From positions 1,612,001-1,676,000 of the forward strand of contig NZ_JADKYT010000001.1 of the NCBI RefSeq assembly GCF_015354445.1: a stretch of 64,000 nucleotides of DNA. The letters are read 5' to 3'. Below are positions 16,643 through 23,497 of this stretch, in pieces. Both the position numbers and the translations under genes were made by a program. The notes under the pieces were generated by a model. The model was given only the letters and a program-made list of their open reading frames with translations, did not search any database and was not told the DNA's origin. Source of the DNA: Methylophilus sp. QUAN (GTDB lineage Bacteria > Pseudomonadota > Gammaproteobacteria > Burkholderiales > Methylophilaceae). Position 1 is the stretch's first letter. Each line of letters begins with the position of its first letter.

Positions 16643-17023
16643 TTAGATTAAGGCTAATGCGTTAACTTCATCAGGCACAAACACTGTCTGGTCTGAGTCG
16701 TTAAGGCGATAATGGTTCATGATACTTACTCGCAAGACCGCTTCAATGGGAGTCTTTCCTATAACAGAAATAGACATTTTTTTAGCAATCCATGAGCCAT
16801 CACTTGAACCTCGTATTGGCTCTACACCGATTTTTTTCTCAGAGATGAGCTCTACGAATGTTTCTGCACAATCAGTTAAATCACGGCCAACATGCCCGTT
16901 CTTATGATCGTTCAGAACCCAGTCTTTTACATGTTTGCCATCAATTTTCATTTCGGCAAATCTGACTTCATTGACCGCCCAGGAAAGGTTTCTACCTGTA
17001 AGGTCTTTGATTTTTACTTGCAT
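16643..17023 (-). CDS. DUF2591 (NinX-like) protein
   Basis: 126 aa. The start MQVKIKDLTGRNLSWAVNEV and the later EPIRGSSDGSWIAKKM, GKTPIEAVLRVSIMN and VFVPDEV match the DUF2591/NinX pattern of phage and plasmid proteins: VKxxELTGxxLDWAV, then a TPLEAAMR helix. The biochemical role of the family is unknown. The ATG has a GGAGAA site, and the predicted leader helix of L5 reaches across this start codon. A longer frame to 17236 runs through the leader and is rejected. Confidence 0.7.
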   Translation of the reverse strand: MQVKIKDLTGRNLSWAVNEVRFAEMKIDGKHVKDWVLNDHKNGHVGRDLTDCAETFVELISEKKIGVEPIRGSSDGSWIAKKMSISVIGKTPIEAVLRVSIMNHYRLNDSDQTVFVPDEVNALALI

Positions 17024-17127
17024 ATCGTTCTCCAGACTAAAGTGAAGATATGCGTCCCGGAGGGATCGCAAAATCCCCACGGGTTTAAAATCACCTTTCG
17101 GTGTTGTCCAACGGACTACTTCGATGC
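17024..17127 (-). promoter_or_regulatory. Structured leader L5
   Basis: It repeats the double hairpin of L1: GTCC/GGAC (17106-17116) and CACC-GAAA-GGTG (17092-17103). Then come ATTTTAAACCCG, a CCCG/CGGG stem with an inner GGAT/ATCC helix, and GCATATC, which pairs exactly with GATATGC covering the start codon. Confidence 0.65.
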
Positions 17128-17213
17128 GTACAAGTACGCTAATTTGCCAGCGGCAAAAAGCTTTCCGGTTCCATTCCGAACTGGAAAGCCCACTCGCTAG
17201 AGTGAGCCTTGGC

Positions 17214-17522
17214 TTAAGGAAACAACAAATCATCAAAATCTATATTGCCAGCATAGAGATTGTGTTCAAGCAAAATCTCCTTAGCCATTTTGTACAGATC
17301 TATTCTGACTATCCCCTCTTTCCATAAGGACCAGAAAATTGCACCTTTAATGCGAATTAACGTGTCTCCAGGAGAATAAGGGGCTGCACAAGGCAGTTTT
17401 CTAATGCCATGCTCCATCTCAAACCTCTCAAAGCTGTGCAAGGACATTACTTGACTATTATTCAGCCGCGACCGAGGGATGACTTTGGATATTTTGTAAC
17501 GAACAACGTCTTTGACTCTCAT
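17214..17522 (-). CDS. Hypothetical protein (102 aa)
   Basis: Basic N-terminus and mixed alpha/beta character, with a C-terminal NIDFDDLLFP. No family recognised. GGAGGA site before the ATG, preceded by leader L6. It is in a row of small genes each with its own leader. Function unknown. Confidence 0.55.
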   Translation of the reverse strand: MRVKDVVRYKISKVIPRSRLNNSQVMSLHSFERFEMEHGIRKLPCAAPYSPGDTLIRIKGAIFWSLWKEGIVRIDLYKMAKEILLEHNLYAGNIDFDDLLFP

Positions 17523-17592
17523 GATTCCTCCAATTGATTAGATGGAGAACCACCCCGGAGGGTTTATCTCCGGGTGACTGACAGGGTGGCCG
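17523..17592 (-). promoter_or_regulatory. Structured leader L6
   Basis: CACCC pairs with GGGTG around an inner GGAG/CTCC helix. TTCTCCA follows and can pair with the TGGAGGAA ribosome-site region with one bulged G. Confidence 0.6.
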
Positions 17593-17598
17593 CCAGTT

Positions 17599-17931
17599 TT
17601 AGTCGTCTTGATTTTGCATAAGCCAAGCCTCTTCGGTTTCATCAATGCTTGGATCCCATTGATATGAGACTCCATCCGCACGATGTTGCGATGTTGAGGT
17701 GACTTTTTTTACCGTAAACAGCCGCTCAGTGATGTCGACAATGTACCCGTAGGCACACAGAAGCTTGGATGCCAGGCTCAGAAACATCTGATCAGGCATG
17801 TTCGCAGTTAAAAGCGTTGTGAAGGTGTTGTCGTTTGTCAGTTCTACCAGCTTTTGTACCAGATTAGCCTTGCGGTCATTTGCGAGGTTGTCTGATTGCC
17901 AATCGGTAGAAATTGCTAAGATTGTTTCCAT
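17599..17931 (-). CDS. Hypothetical protein (110 aa)
   Basis: Soluble protein, starting METILAISTDWQSDNLANDR; acidic C-terminus (DETEEAWLMQNQDD). The start was placed at the ATG with a GGAGGA site behind leader L7; a frame seven codons longer begins inside the leader. No family recognised; function unknown. Confidence 0.55.
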   Translation of the reverse strand: METILAISTDWQSDNLANDRKANLVQKLVELTNDNTFTTLLTANMPDQMFLSLASKLLCAYGYIVDITERLFTVKKVTSTSQHRADGVSYQWDPSIDETEEAWLMQNQDD

Positions 17932-17995
17932 AGTTCCTCCAATGAATTGCAAGAACCAGGATCCGCAGTGCGGGATCTAGTCCCGCATGGGTGTG
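17932..17995 (-). promoter_or_regulatory. Structured leader L7
   Basis: TGCGGGA pairs with TCCCGCA (plus-strand 17956-17988 region) over a short loop. A GGTTC segment follows that can pair with GAACT at the end of the ribosome-site region. Confidence 0.5.
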
Positions 17996-18059
17996 TTGAA
18001 ATGCTTAAATATAAGCTATGCAAAGTGCATAAGAACTATAATCTGCTTTTTACATAGCG

Positions 18060-18410
18060 TCAACTATTGAGATCCCGTACGACTTGAGCAATTGGTTTTA
18101 CCTGCTCCCACCATGGTCCTTGTGGTAACAATTGCACTTCGTAAGCCTCATCTCTGAATAGAACATTCATCGCGCAATCGAGAACAAATGCGTCATCATC
18201 AATACGACGCTCTGACTCCCCTATCGCCTCCAACATCAACAATGGGACTTCATCTCCAGCATCACTTTTTGTTGTGACCAGGTAGACCTTACGAATATTT
18301 TGTAGCATGGCCGCCAGTGAGCCCAGTTCATCAATGACTCTATCTGGATACTGATTTGCTCCATCCACTATTTTTATGCTGAGAAGCGCTCTTGCCTGAC
18401 TATTAACCAT
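18060..18410 (-). CDS. Hypothetical protein (116 aa)
   Basis: Soluble alpha/beta protein starting MVNSQARALLSIKIVDGANQ, with a DDDAFVLDCAMNVLF segment. The chosen ATG follows GGAAAG and overlaps the upstream NfeD-like gene by 8 bases, so it is likely translationally coupled. No family recognised; function unknown. Confidence 0.5.
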   Translation of the reverse strand: MVNSQARALLSIKIVDGANQYPDRVIDELGSLAAMLQNIRKVYLVTTKSDAGDEVPLLMLEAIGESERRIDDDAFVLDCAMNVLFRDEAYEVQLLPQGPWWEQVKPIAQVVRDLNS

Positions 18411-18663
18411 TAAATCTTTCCACAACTAGTGTGCTACCGCGCACTTCAATTACTTTAACCAATCGGCCCATACGAGATTGCTGCTGAGACTCAATCACCC
18501 ACCGGTCCTTTCCGGCGATTGCTTTCGTCAACCGCATCTCTCCAATAACGCCAGGCTGTACTCTCTGGGTGACAACACCCACCTGTCCGATTAGTTTTTT
18601 GCTCAGGTGTCTTTTCAGGACTTCATGAGCAACTGCTTTAATTTTGTTTGTAATTGATTTCAT
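18403..18663 (-). CDS. Small soluble NfeD-like OB-fold protein (start uncertain)
   Basis: 86 aa from the chosen ATG. The part LIGQVGVVTQRVQPGVIGEM, then RWVIES and GRLVKVIEVRGSTLVVE, has the spacing of the C-terminal OB-fold of NfeD proteins. Those normally sit behind membrane helices beside a stomatin/SPFH protein; here there are no membrane segments and no SPFH partner. The frame is open to a TTG at 18732 directly after the upstream stop, and no start has a strong ribosome site. Function unknown; assignment by pattern. Confidence 0.45.
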   Translation of the reverse strand: MKSITNKIKAVAHEVLKRHLSKKLIGQVGVVTQRVQPGVIGEMRLTKAIAGKDRWVIESQQQSRMGRLVKVIEVRGSTLVVERFNG

Positions 18664-18728
18664 GGGCCGATAATGCATCAGTGCTCTTGATTTGGCATGG
18701 TTAAATAAACGAGGTATTGGCTTCAAAT

Positions 18729-19025
18729 TCAACTATGGACTCGTTGGAGCACATCCTTAAACTCATCTACCAGGTTACCATCGTAATTGTCATCAAGCCA
18801 ATCACGGGCAGATAATGCGCCATTCATTGTCATGTCCGGGGCATGCAACTCCCGTTTAAGATATCGCTCCGGGATTTCATCCTCACTGATATTCCCGGTC
18901 AGAACCTCAACCATTGCGTCGACGACCCCTGCATAGGGTTCTCCCATGAGGGTGAATTCTGGCAAGTCTGGTTTGATCGCATTCAAGCTCTCTACCTGTT
19001 TTTCAATTTCCATTTGTGAACGCAT
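18729..19025 (-). CDS. Acidic hypothetical protein (98 aa)
   Basis: Starts MRSQMEIEKQVESLNAIKPD; acidic and helical, no recognised family. The ATG at 19025 follows AAAGGAAA. First gene of a three-gene unit with the NfeD-like and 116-aa genes, driven by the promoter at 19058. Function unknown. Confidence 0.55.
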   Translation of the reverse strand: MRSQMEIEKQVESLNAIKPDLPEFTLMGEPYAGVVDAMVEVLTGNISEDEIPERYLKRELHAPDMTMNGALSARDWLDDNYDGNLVDEFKDVLQRVHS

Positions 19026-19057
19026 AAAATTTCCTTTCATTTACTGTTCATATATCG

Positions 19058-19085
19058 AATTTACAGCAGAGTTTCGCGATGTAAA
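19058..19085 (-). promoter_or_regulatory. Promoter of the 98-aa/NfeD-like unit
   Basis: TTTACA, 16 bp, TAAATT on the minus strand. Shared spacer length; the -35 is closer to the sigma-70 consensus than to TTGATT. Confidence 0.5.
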
Positions 19086-19199
19086 GCCCAGGCATGCCAT
19101 ATTTGACACACTTTCTGAATAGAAATATGATAGCCATACAGTGCATTCGTGCATTATCGTGATTATTCACGAATCCAGAAGCTTTCAAGCATCCACCTT

Positions 19200-19272
19200 C
19201 GTGGAATCTTTTTAAACCCGTGCGGGGCATTCCCCAGCCGGGATTGCTCCGTTTTTTACATTAGGAGCAATC
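19200..19272 (+). promoter_or_regulatory. Structured leader L8
   Basis: TTTTTAAACCCG, a CCCG/CGGG stem with an inner GGGG/CCCC helix, then GATTGCTCC (19242-19250), exactly complementary over nine bases to GGAGCAATC (19264-19272), which is the ribosome site up to the ATG. A T-rich 13-base spacer is the loop. This is the clearest member of the leader family and lies on the plus strand. Confidence 0.75.
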
Positions 19273-19824
19273 ATGCCTTTACCAATTATTCAGCAAGACC
19301 CAAATCAAAACAGTCATTCTGCATGGACCCGTTTGGTTTCAGATGCAGCAAAGGCTTACGATTATTTTACTGATGACGAACTGGAGGTTGCAGCTGCAGA
19401 GTATCGCGGTGAGAAACCAATCACTGAATTATCACTTCCTATGTCATTTCAACATTGGGTTGTGAAATTCATGCCTGTGAAAAATCATTTTGACTTACAT
19501 GCGGATCACGATGGAATCTTATTCGAGGCCAAAGGTAAGCAAGGCGATTACGTCAGAACGTTGTTCGGAAAATATGTTTGGAGCTACATCGTTCGTGATG
19601 ACGGATCCGCGGTAATAATAAATGGGTTTCCTGAAGAGGAACCCTACGGTTATATCGTGACTGAACTGGCATTCGAAACGAAAGAGCGCTATGAAATCGT
19701 TATTTATACCAGTGGCAGTTACGCTGAATCATACGTCGACCAAGAAATTATTTGCGAGAATCGTAACATTGAGATCGCAGAAGAAATGGGGATCGCTGCA
19801 TTTGAGCAATCATTGAAGCAATAA
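19273..19824 (+). CDS. Hypothetical protein (183 aa)
   Basis: Soluble, acidic, largely beta in its middle (KYVWSYIVRDDGSAVIING). No family recognised. It and the next gene share the same type of leader and orientation, so they may be regulated together although separated by 69 bases. Function unknown. Confidence 0.65.
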   Translation: MPLPIIQQDPNQNSHSAWTRLVSDAAKAYDYFTDDELEVAAAEYRGEKPITELSLPMSFQHWVVKFMPVKNHFDLHADHDGILFEAKGKQGDYVRTLFGKYVWSYIVRDDGSAVIINGFPEEEPYGYIVTELAFETKERYEIVIYTSGSYAESYVDQEIICENRNIEIAEEMGIAAFEQSLKQ

Positions 19825-19841
19825 CCACTATTTTTAAATCC

Positions 19842-19893
19842 ACCCGGCGGGTTCCCATGTCGGGGACTCGCCTTTTTATTTAGGAGAGTCCAA
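19842..19893 (+). promoter_or_regulatory. Structured leader L9
   Basis: CCCG/CGGG stem, then GGACTC (19864-19869), which pairs exactly with GAGTCC (19886-19891) overlapping the AGGAGAG ribosome site, with a TTTTTATTTA spacer. Confidence 0.7.
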
Positions 19894-20985
19894 ATGTCAA
19901 CTACATACACTTCAGGCAAACAAGCAGGCGTTTTCTTTTTACCCAATGGAGAGCCCATCTACGCGCTGTTTGAAAAAACTCGCGAAAGTAATCTCTCCCC
20001 TTCAATTGCGAAATGGTCTTGTTTCGCAATCGGCAACTACTCTGATGCAATGAAAGCTATCATTTATTCAGCTAGCGCATGCGTTGGTGGTAGTCTGCAG
20101 GGTGAGGGACGGCGTTCTATTAAACCTGAAAATTATATTGCTGCCTGGCAAAAGGAATTGGCCAATCCGGTCAGGATCCTAACCGAGGGCAGAACAATCT
20201 CGGTCAACTTCAAGCGCGATAACAAGTGCTGGAGAAGTGAAGACGAGCCAAAGGTGATTGAAGAAACGAAAAAACTGTGTGAGCAGTTGAATCGAGCTGA
20301 TTTGATTAAGCCGCTACTTGAAGACAACAGTAATGTCACTCTCTCGTTTGATACAGAGGCCGAGGTCATTAGTGCTTTATTCAAAGTACGTGAAGGCGTT
20401 TTTTCAGCTTATAGACTCTTTAATCACTACGATTTAGGTTCTATGCATGTGCCTTTGGAGTTGCCAATCTCAGACAAGACCTTTATTCCCCCAACAGTGC
20501 AGGCATATCGCTTGCCATGTGAAGGGATGCTGGTTAAGTTCGGTGATGGTCCCTTCAAGGCATACGGTCGTTATGGTACATACCGCATTGATCAAACATT
20601 CATTCATGAGGTGGTTTTAACTGCCGAGCTTCACCGCCCGGGGGCTGCCAAATCTTTGATGAAAATTCTAAAAGATGCCATTTGTAACGCCACAGAACTT
20701 GATGAAAATACAGCGGTTGTAGTTCACCTACCCGAACAGATTAAGGGTTGTCTTCAATCTTATCTGAGTGAGGTAAATAAGGATGGTGGACTCATTGCTG
20801 ACGATGAAAAAACACTGACTATCAAGCTTTCCGAGTTTGAAAACTTCAGGACCGATGCTTATTACGTTTATGCCTTGCTAGACTTAGACGATTTGAGCGT
20901 GGAATGGCAATTTGCTAATACGGAAGCTGCTCCTGTGCAAAAAGTACAAGGCGCGACTGACTTGAATCAAATGTCATTCTTCTAA
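19894..20985 (+). CDS. Hypothetical protein (363 aa)
   Basis: Soluble mixed alpha/beta protein without membrane segments; the tail ends DLNQMSFF. Regions such as MLVKFGDGPFKAYGRYGTYR look globular. No family recognised. Preceded by leader L9 and followed by a strong terminator, so it ends the transcript. Function unknown. Confidence 0.7.
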   Translation: MSTTYTSGKQAGVFFLPNGEPIYALFEKTRESNLSPSIAKWSCFAIGNYSDAMKAIIYSASACVGGSLQGEGRRSIKPENYIAAWQKELANPVRILTEGRTISVNFKRDNKCWRSEDEPKVIEETKKLCEQLNRADLIKPLLEDNSNVTLSFDTEAEVISALFKVREGVFSAYRLFNHYDLGSMHVPLELPISDKTFIPPTVQAYRLPCEGMLVKFGDGPFKAYGRYGTYRIDQTFIHEVVLTAELHRPGAAKSLMKILKDAICNATELDENTAVVVHLPEQIKGCLQSYLSEVNKDGGLIADDEKTLTIKLSEFENFRTDAYYVYALLDLDDLSVEWQFANTEAAPVQKVQGATDLNQMSFF

Positions 20986-20990
20986 AAACA

Positions 20991-21018
20991 AAAAGGTGCC
21001 TTCGGGCACCTTTTTTTG
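20991..21018. terminator. Bidirectional terminator
   Basis: AAAAAGGTGCC-TTCG-GGCACCTTTTT with T runs on both strands. Ends the 19894 gene and the convergent ExoVII-like gene. Confidence 0.9.
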
Positions 21019-21103
21019 TTTCCACAAATTCTGTGGATAAAGCAGTGGATTGACGTTGATAGTCTATTTAAGACACTGAATTTTAATAACTTTAAATCAT
21101 TGC

Positions 21104-22156
21104 CTAAAAAATGCTCTTGTATGCGATGTGTGCAAGAACTGCTAGCGCTGACACCAGTATGAAAAAGATTATGCGCTGCTTAACCTTATCGTCATTGATT
21201 TTTTGGGTTTCTTCCCTGACTGGCGCCGTAATTGGTTCAGTAGCTTTAAGTCGTTCGTTTTCCTCAATTTCTTTTGTAAGGCGCTTGATCTCAGCATCTT
21301 GAGTTTTGATCTCAGCATCTTGAGCCTTGATCTTGGCCAACATTCTCAAGTAATCAATATATTTTTCCTTGATTTCTACGCCTAAATTGGCGGGTGTTGG
21401 TGCCGAAAAATCAGCAATGATATCCGCTAATGCATTGTCTGTAGTGTGTCCAATACCTATCATCCTATAACCTTGGAATTTCACCAGGGCTTCTAACACC
21501 TCTGGTTCATTGAATATTTTAAATTCGCTTTCACCGCCCCCACCGCGGATAACTGCCAGGATGTCTGATTTTGCCTGAGTGATTTCTTTGGCCAGCTCGA
21601 ATTTATCAAGGATGTTGACGTATTTTGTGCTGATCTGAAAATAATCACGAATAGGTTTTAAGCCGCCAACCAAGTCATCTTCTGTCTTTGCATTCTTAGC
21701 CGTGATGATCGTGATCGTTACATTATCTTTCAGTGGAAATGGGCGAGCGCCTGTTTTCAACCGAAGGATAGTTTGTACTCTGTCTAGGTTTTCTTTATAT
21801 TTATTGCTCTGCGATAATGATTCGGCTGCCTCTAAGTCAGAAACTTGTATTTTTAAAACCAACTTGTTCCTGGTGTTGGTATTAATTTCAGATTTCACGA
21901 CGCCGGTGACCTTAACGAATTGACCTGACGATATTTCTCGCTCTTTAATCAGGCTTTTAGGAATATCCATCAGGATCTGTTCCTTACCCTCATTGAGAGT
22001 CACACTGTAGAGTATCGGGTATTTGATGGTTTCGTCTATTGTCCCTATTTCACCTTGGACTTGTATCACCATTGATTGCTCATTTTTAATGAGATTAACG
22101 GCCTTGTCAGTGATTGACTGAAACAATTGTTGAATGGAGGTTACGGTATAAATCAT
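21104..22156 (-). CDS. Exonuclease VII large-subunit-like protein with C-terminal membrane anchor
   Basis: 350 aa, against about 400-460 for XseA. The N-terminal OB domain (YSVTLNEG, VKVTGVVKSE) is followed by the ExoVII catalytic region. That region keeps VIRGGGGESEF, IGIGHTTDNALAD and SAPTPAN, matching the conserved GRGGG, GHxxD and APTP motifs. The long coiled coil of XseA is cut to a short one with a repeated AQDAEIKTQDAEIK segment. The last ~23 residues (IIFFILVSALAVLAHIAYKS) form a membrane helix not found in XseA. No XseB-like small subunit is nearby. It may be a membrane-tethered single-strand nuclease; the reason for the anchor is unknown. Confidence 0.75.
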   Translation of the reverse strand: MIYTVTSIQQLFQSITDKAVNLIKNEQSMVIQVQGEIGTIDETIKYPILYSVTLNEGKEQILMDIPKSLIKEREISSGQFVKVTGVVKSEINTNTRNKLVLKIQVSDLEAAESLSQSNKYKENLDRVQTILRLKTGARPFPLKDNVTITIITAKNAKTEDDLVGGLKPIRDYFQISTKYVNILDKFELAKEITQAKSDILAVIRGGGGESEFKIFNEPEVLEALVKFQGYRMIGIGHTTDNALADIIADFSAPTPANLGVEIKEKYIDYLRMLAKIKAQDAEIKTQDAEIKRLTKEIEENERLKATEPITAPVREETQKINDDKVKQRIIFFILVSALAVLAHIAYKSIF

Positions 22157-22196
22157 TACATGCCTTATTTTTGTGTTTAGGCAATGATACCCAAAA

Positions 22197-22682
22197 TCAA
22201 GCTGCCATCATTTCCGGGGTGTAGAAATTTTTTTCCTGAATATTTTTGTTGATGATATCGATGGCATTGGCCAGATCATTACCGGTGATATTGTCTAGCA
22301 CATCGCTGAATATGGATATTGTGTCTTTCAATGCCTTCAGGCCCAGGCCATCCAAGCCAAATGCGCCACACTTTTCATAACGCTGTTTCGACCTGTATAG
22401 TCCGTTTTTGGCTTCAATTATAAATGGCTCATAGCTTTTCTCATGGAACACCCCTTTTACCATGATGGCGCATATTTCTACCATGGTGGCGAGCTTATGA
22501 AAGTGGTCAATGTTCGTAACGCCCCTGGACATAGCAAGTATTGAGACGTCCACATCGCTCAGAAATTTTGCTTTTACAGTTTCACTCAACGGTCGTGCCA
22601 TAACCAAGGCTTTAAAATGCGCGTTTGAACTCAGCTGCTTGGGCTTGTATGCCTTGCTACGCTTTCTAAGATTTTTACTCAT
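22197..22682 (-). CDS. Hypothetical protein upstream of the ExoVII-like gene (161 aa)
   Basis: Very basic N-terminus (MSKNLRKRSKAYKPK), then a helical body. No family recognised; it lies 40 bases before the ExoVII-like gene on the same strand, so the two are probably one transcript. The start at 22682 is preferred to a frame 12 codons longer, although neither has a clear ribosome site. It could be the partner of the nuclease, by context only. Confidence 0.55.
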   Translation of the reverse strand: MSKNLRKRSKAYKPKQLSSNAHFKALVMARPLSETVKAKFLSDVDVSILAMSRGVTNIDHFHKLATMVEICAIMVKGVFHEKSYEPFIIEAKNGLYRSKQRYEKCGAFGLDGLGLKALKDTISIFSDVLDNITGNDLANAIDIINKNIQEKNFYTPEMMAA

Positions 22683-22780
22683 GATTTGAATTTCACTCGA
22701 CTCGCAAAATAGTAACAAATTGCGACTGATTATGCAGTTTCTACGGGCACGTAATGGGCGCGTAGCGCGTTAAAATGACT

Positions 22781-22966
22781 TTATTGACCACTTGTGCCGT
22801 CAGAACTCTTTTCGTCGCCCACAAGGTAAAAATCCTCAAGGTTCTCACTACGCACGCTCCCTTCCGAGTTATCGCCTACGTAGTCTATGAATTCGTTGTC
22901 CATATTGGTCACAATCACTTCGTGGCCAAACTCCCTGCAAATTAATTTGGTACCTAATGCAATCAT
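22781..22966 (-). CDS. Small acidic hypothetical protein (61 aa)
   Basis: Begins MIALGTKLICREFGHEVIVT; the rest is acidic. The AGAGGTAAG site is well placed before the ATG. Last of a unit with the 66-aa, ASCH and DUF4942 genes. Function unknown. Confidence 0.55.
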   Translation of the reverse strand: MIALGTKLICREFGHEVIVTNMDNEFIDYVGDNSEGSVRSENLEDFYLVGDEKSSDGTSGQ

Positions 22967-22989
22967 TACAGCTTACCTCTTTTTTTTAC

Positions 22990-23190
22990 TTATTTCTGAC
23001 TGGCTGACAGTCTTGATATGATGCCCATGATGTCTACCACTGCAGACCGATAACCATGATCAAACTCATCTGCGGCATATGTTGATTCGAGCTTATTAAT
23101 CTCTTCGATCAGGGCATCTGGTTGAATTGCGAGCTGCACATTACTGATTTCCTCTTGCGACACTGTGATGCTTGGTGATTCCATTTGCAT
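22990..23190 (-). CDS. Small hypothetical protein (66 aa)
   Basis: Acidic and helical (ALIEEINKLESTYAADEFDH). The chosen ATG follows GGAAAGG and lies inside the 3' end of the ASCH gene (50-base overlap). Internal ATGs nearby are possible. Function unknown. Confidence 0.5.
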   Translation of the reverse strand: MQMESPSITVSQEEISNVQLAIQPDALIEEINKLESTYAADEFDHGYRSAVVDIMGIISRLSASQK

Positions 23191-23497
23191 TACCCTTTCC
23201 ATAATCAACATTTAAGACTTCGCCGAGGTTCAAATTAAACACATCTTTGTCAGGTGGAGCACCCCACTCTACTCTTCCCCGGCCCACACCAAGGCCTTGA
23301 TACTCTAAAAGCGCATTGGGATTACTACGGCCATATCCATTTCGGAAATGAACAGCGTCAAAATGCTTTGGAGTTCCATCTTTGTTGAGTAGCCGCTTGG
23401 CCCAATAAGGCTTAATTTCACGGTATTCAACGGTTTTGACTCCGGAAACAATCAAGTCAAACCACTCTTTCGTTAATGTCAGGTATAGAATTTTCAT
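23141..23497 (-). CDS. ASCH-domain protein
   Basis: 118 aa. The N-terminus MKILYLTLTKEWFDLIVSG, then KTVEYREIKPYW, is the ASCH signature. This PUA-like fold is thought to bind RNA or modified nucleosides, and some members hydrolyse N4-acetylcytidine. It overlaps the start of the methyltransferase stop by one base (TAATG), so it is coupled to it. Its C-terminus shares bases with the next gene. Confidence 0.75.
   Translation of the reverse strand: MKILYLTLTKEWFDLIVSGVKTVEYREIKPYWAKRLLNKDGTPKHFDAVHFRNGYGRSNPNALLEYQGLGVGRGRVEWGAPPDKDVFNLNLGEVLNVDYGKGNANGITKHHSVARGNQ

Noticed and set aside
22173-22200. Another member of the TTGATT promoter family before the ExoVII-like gene
   Set aside because: The -35 lies in the upstream gene's stop region and no TANNNT follows at 16 bp; probably chance.
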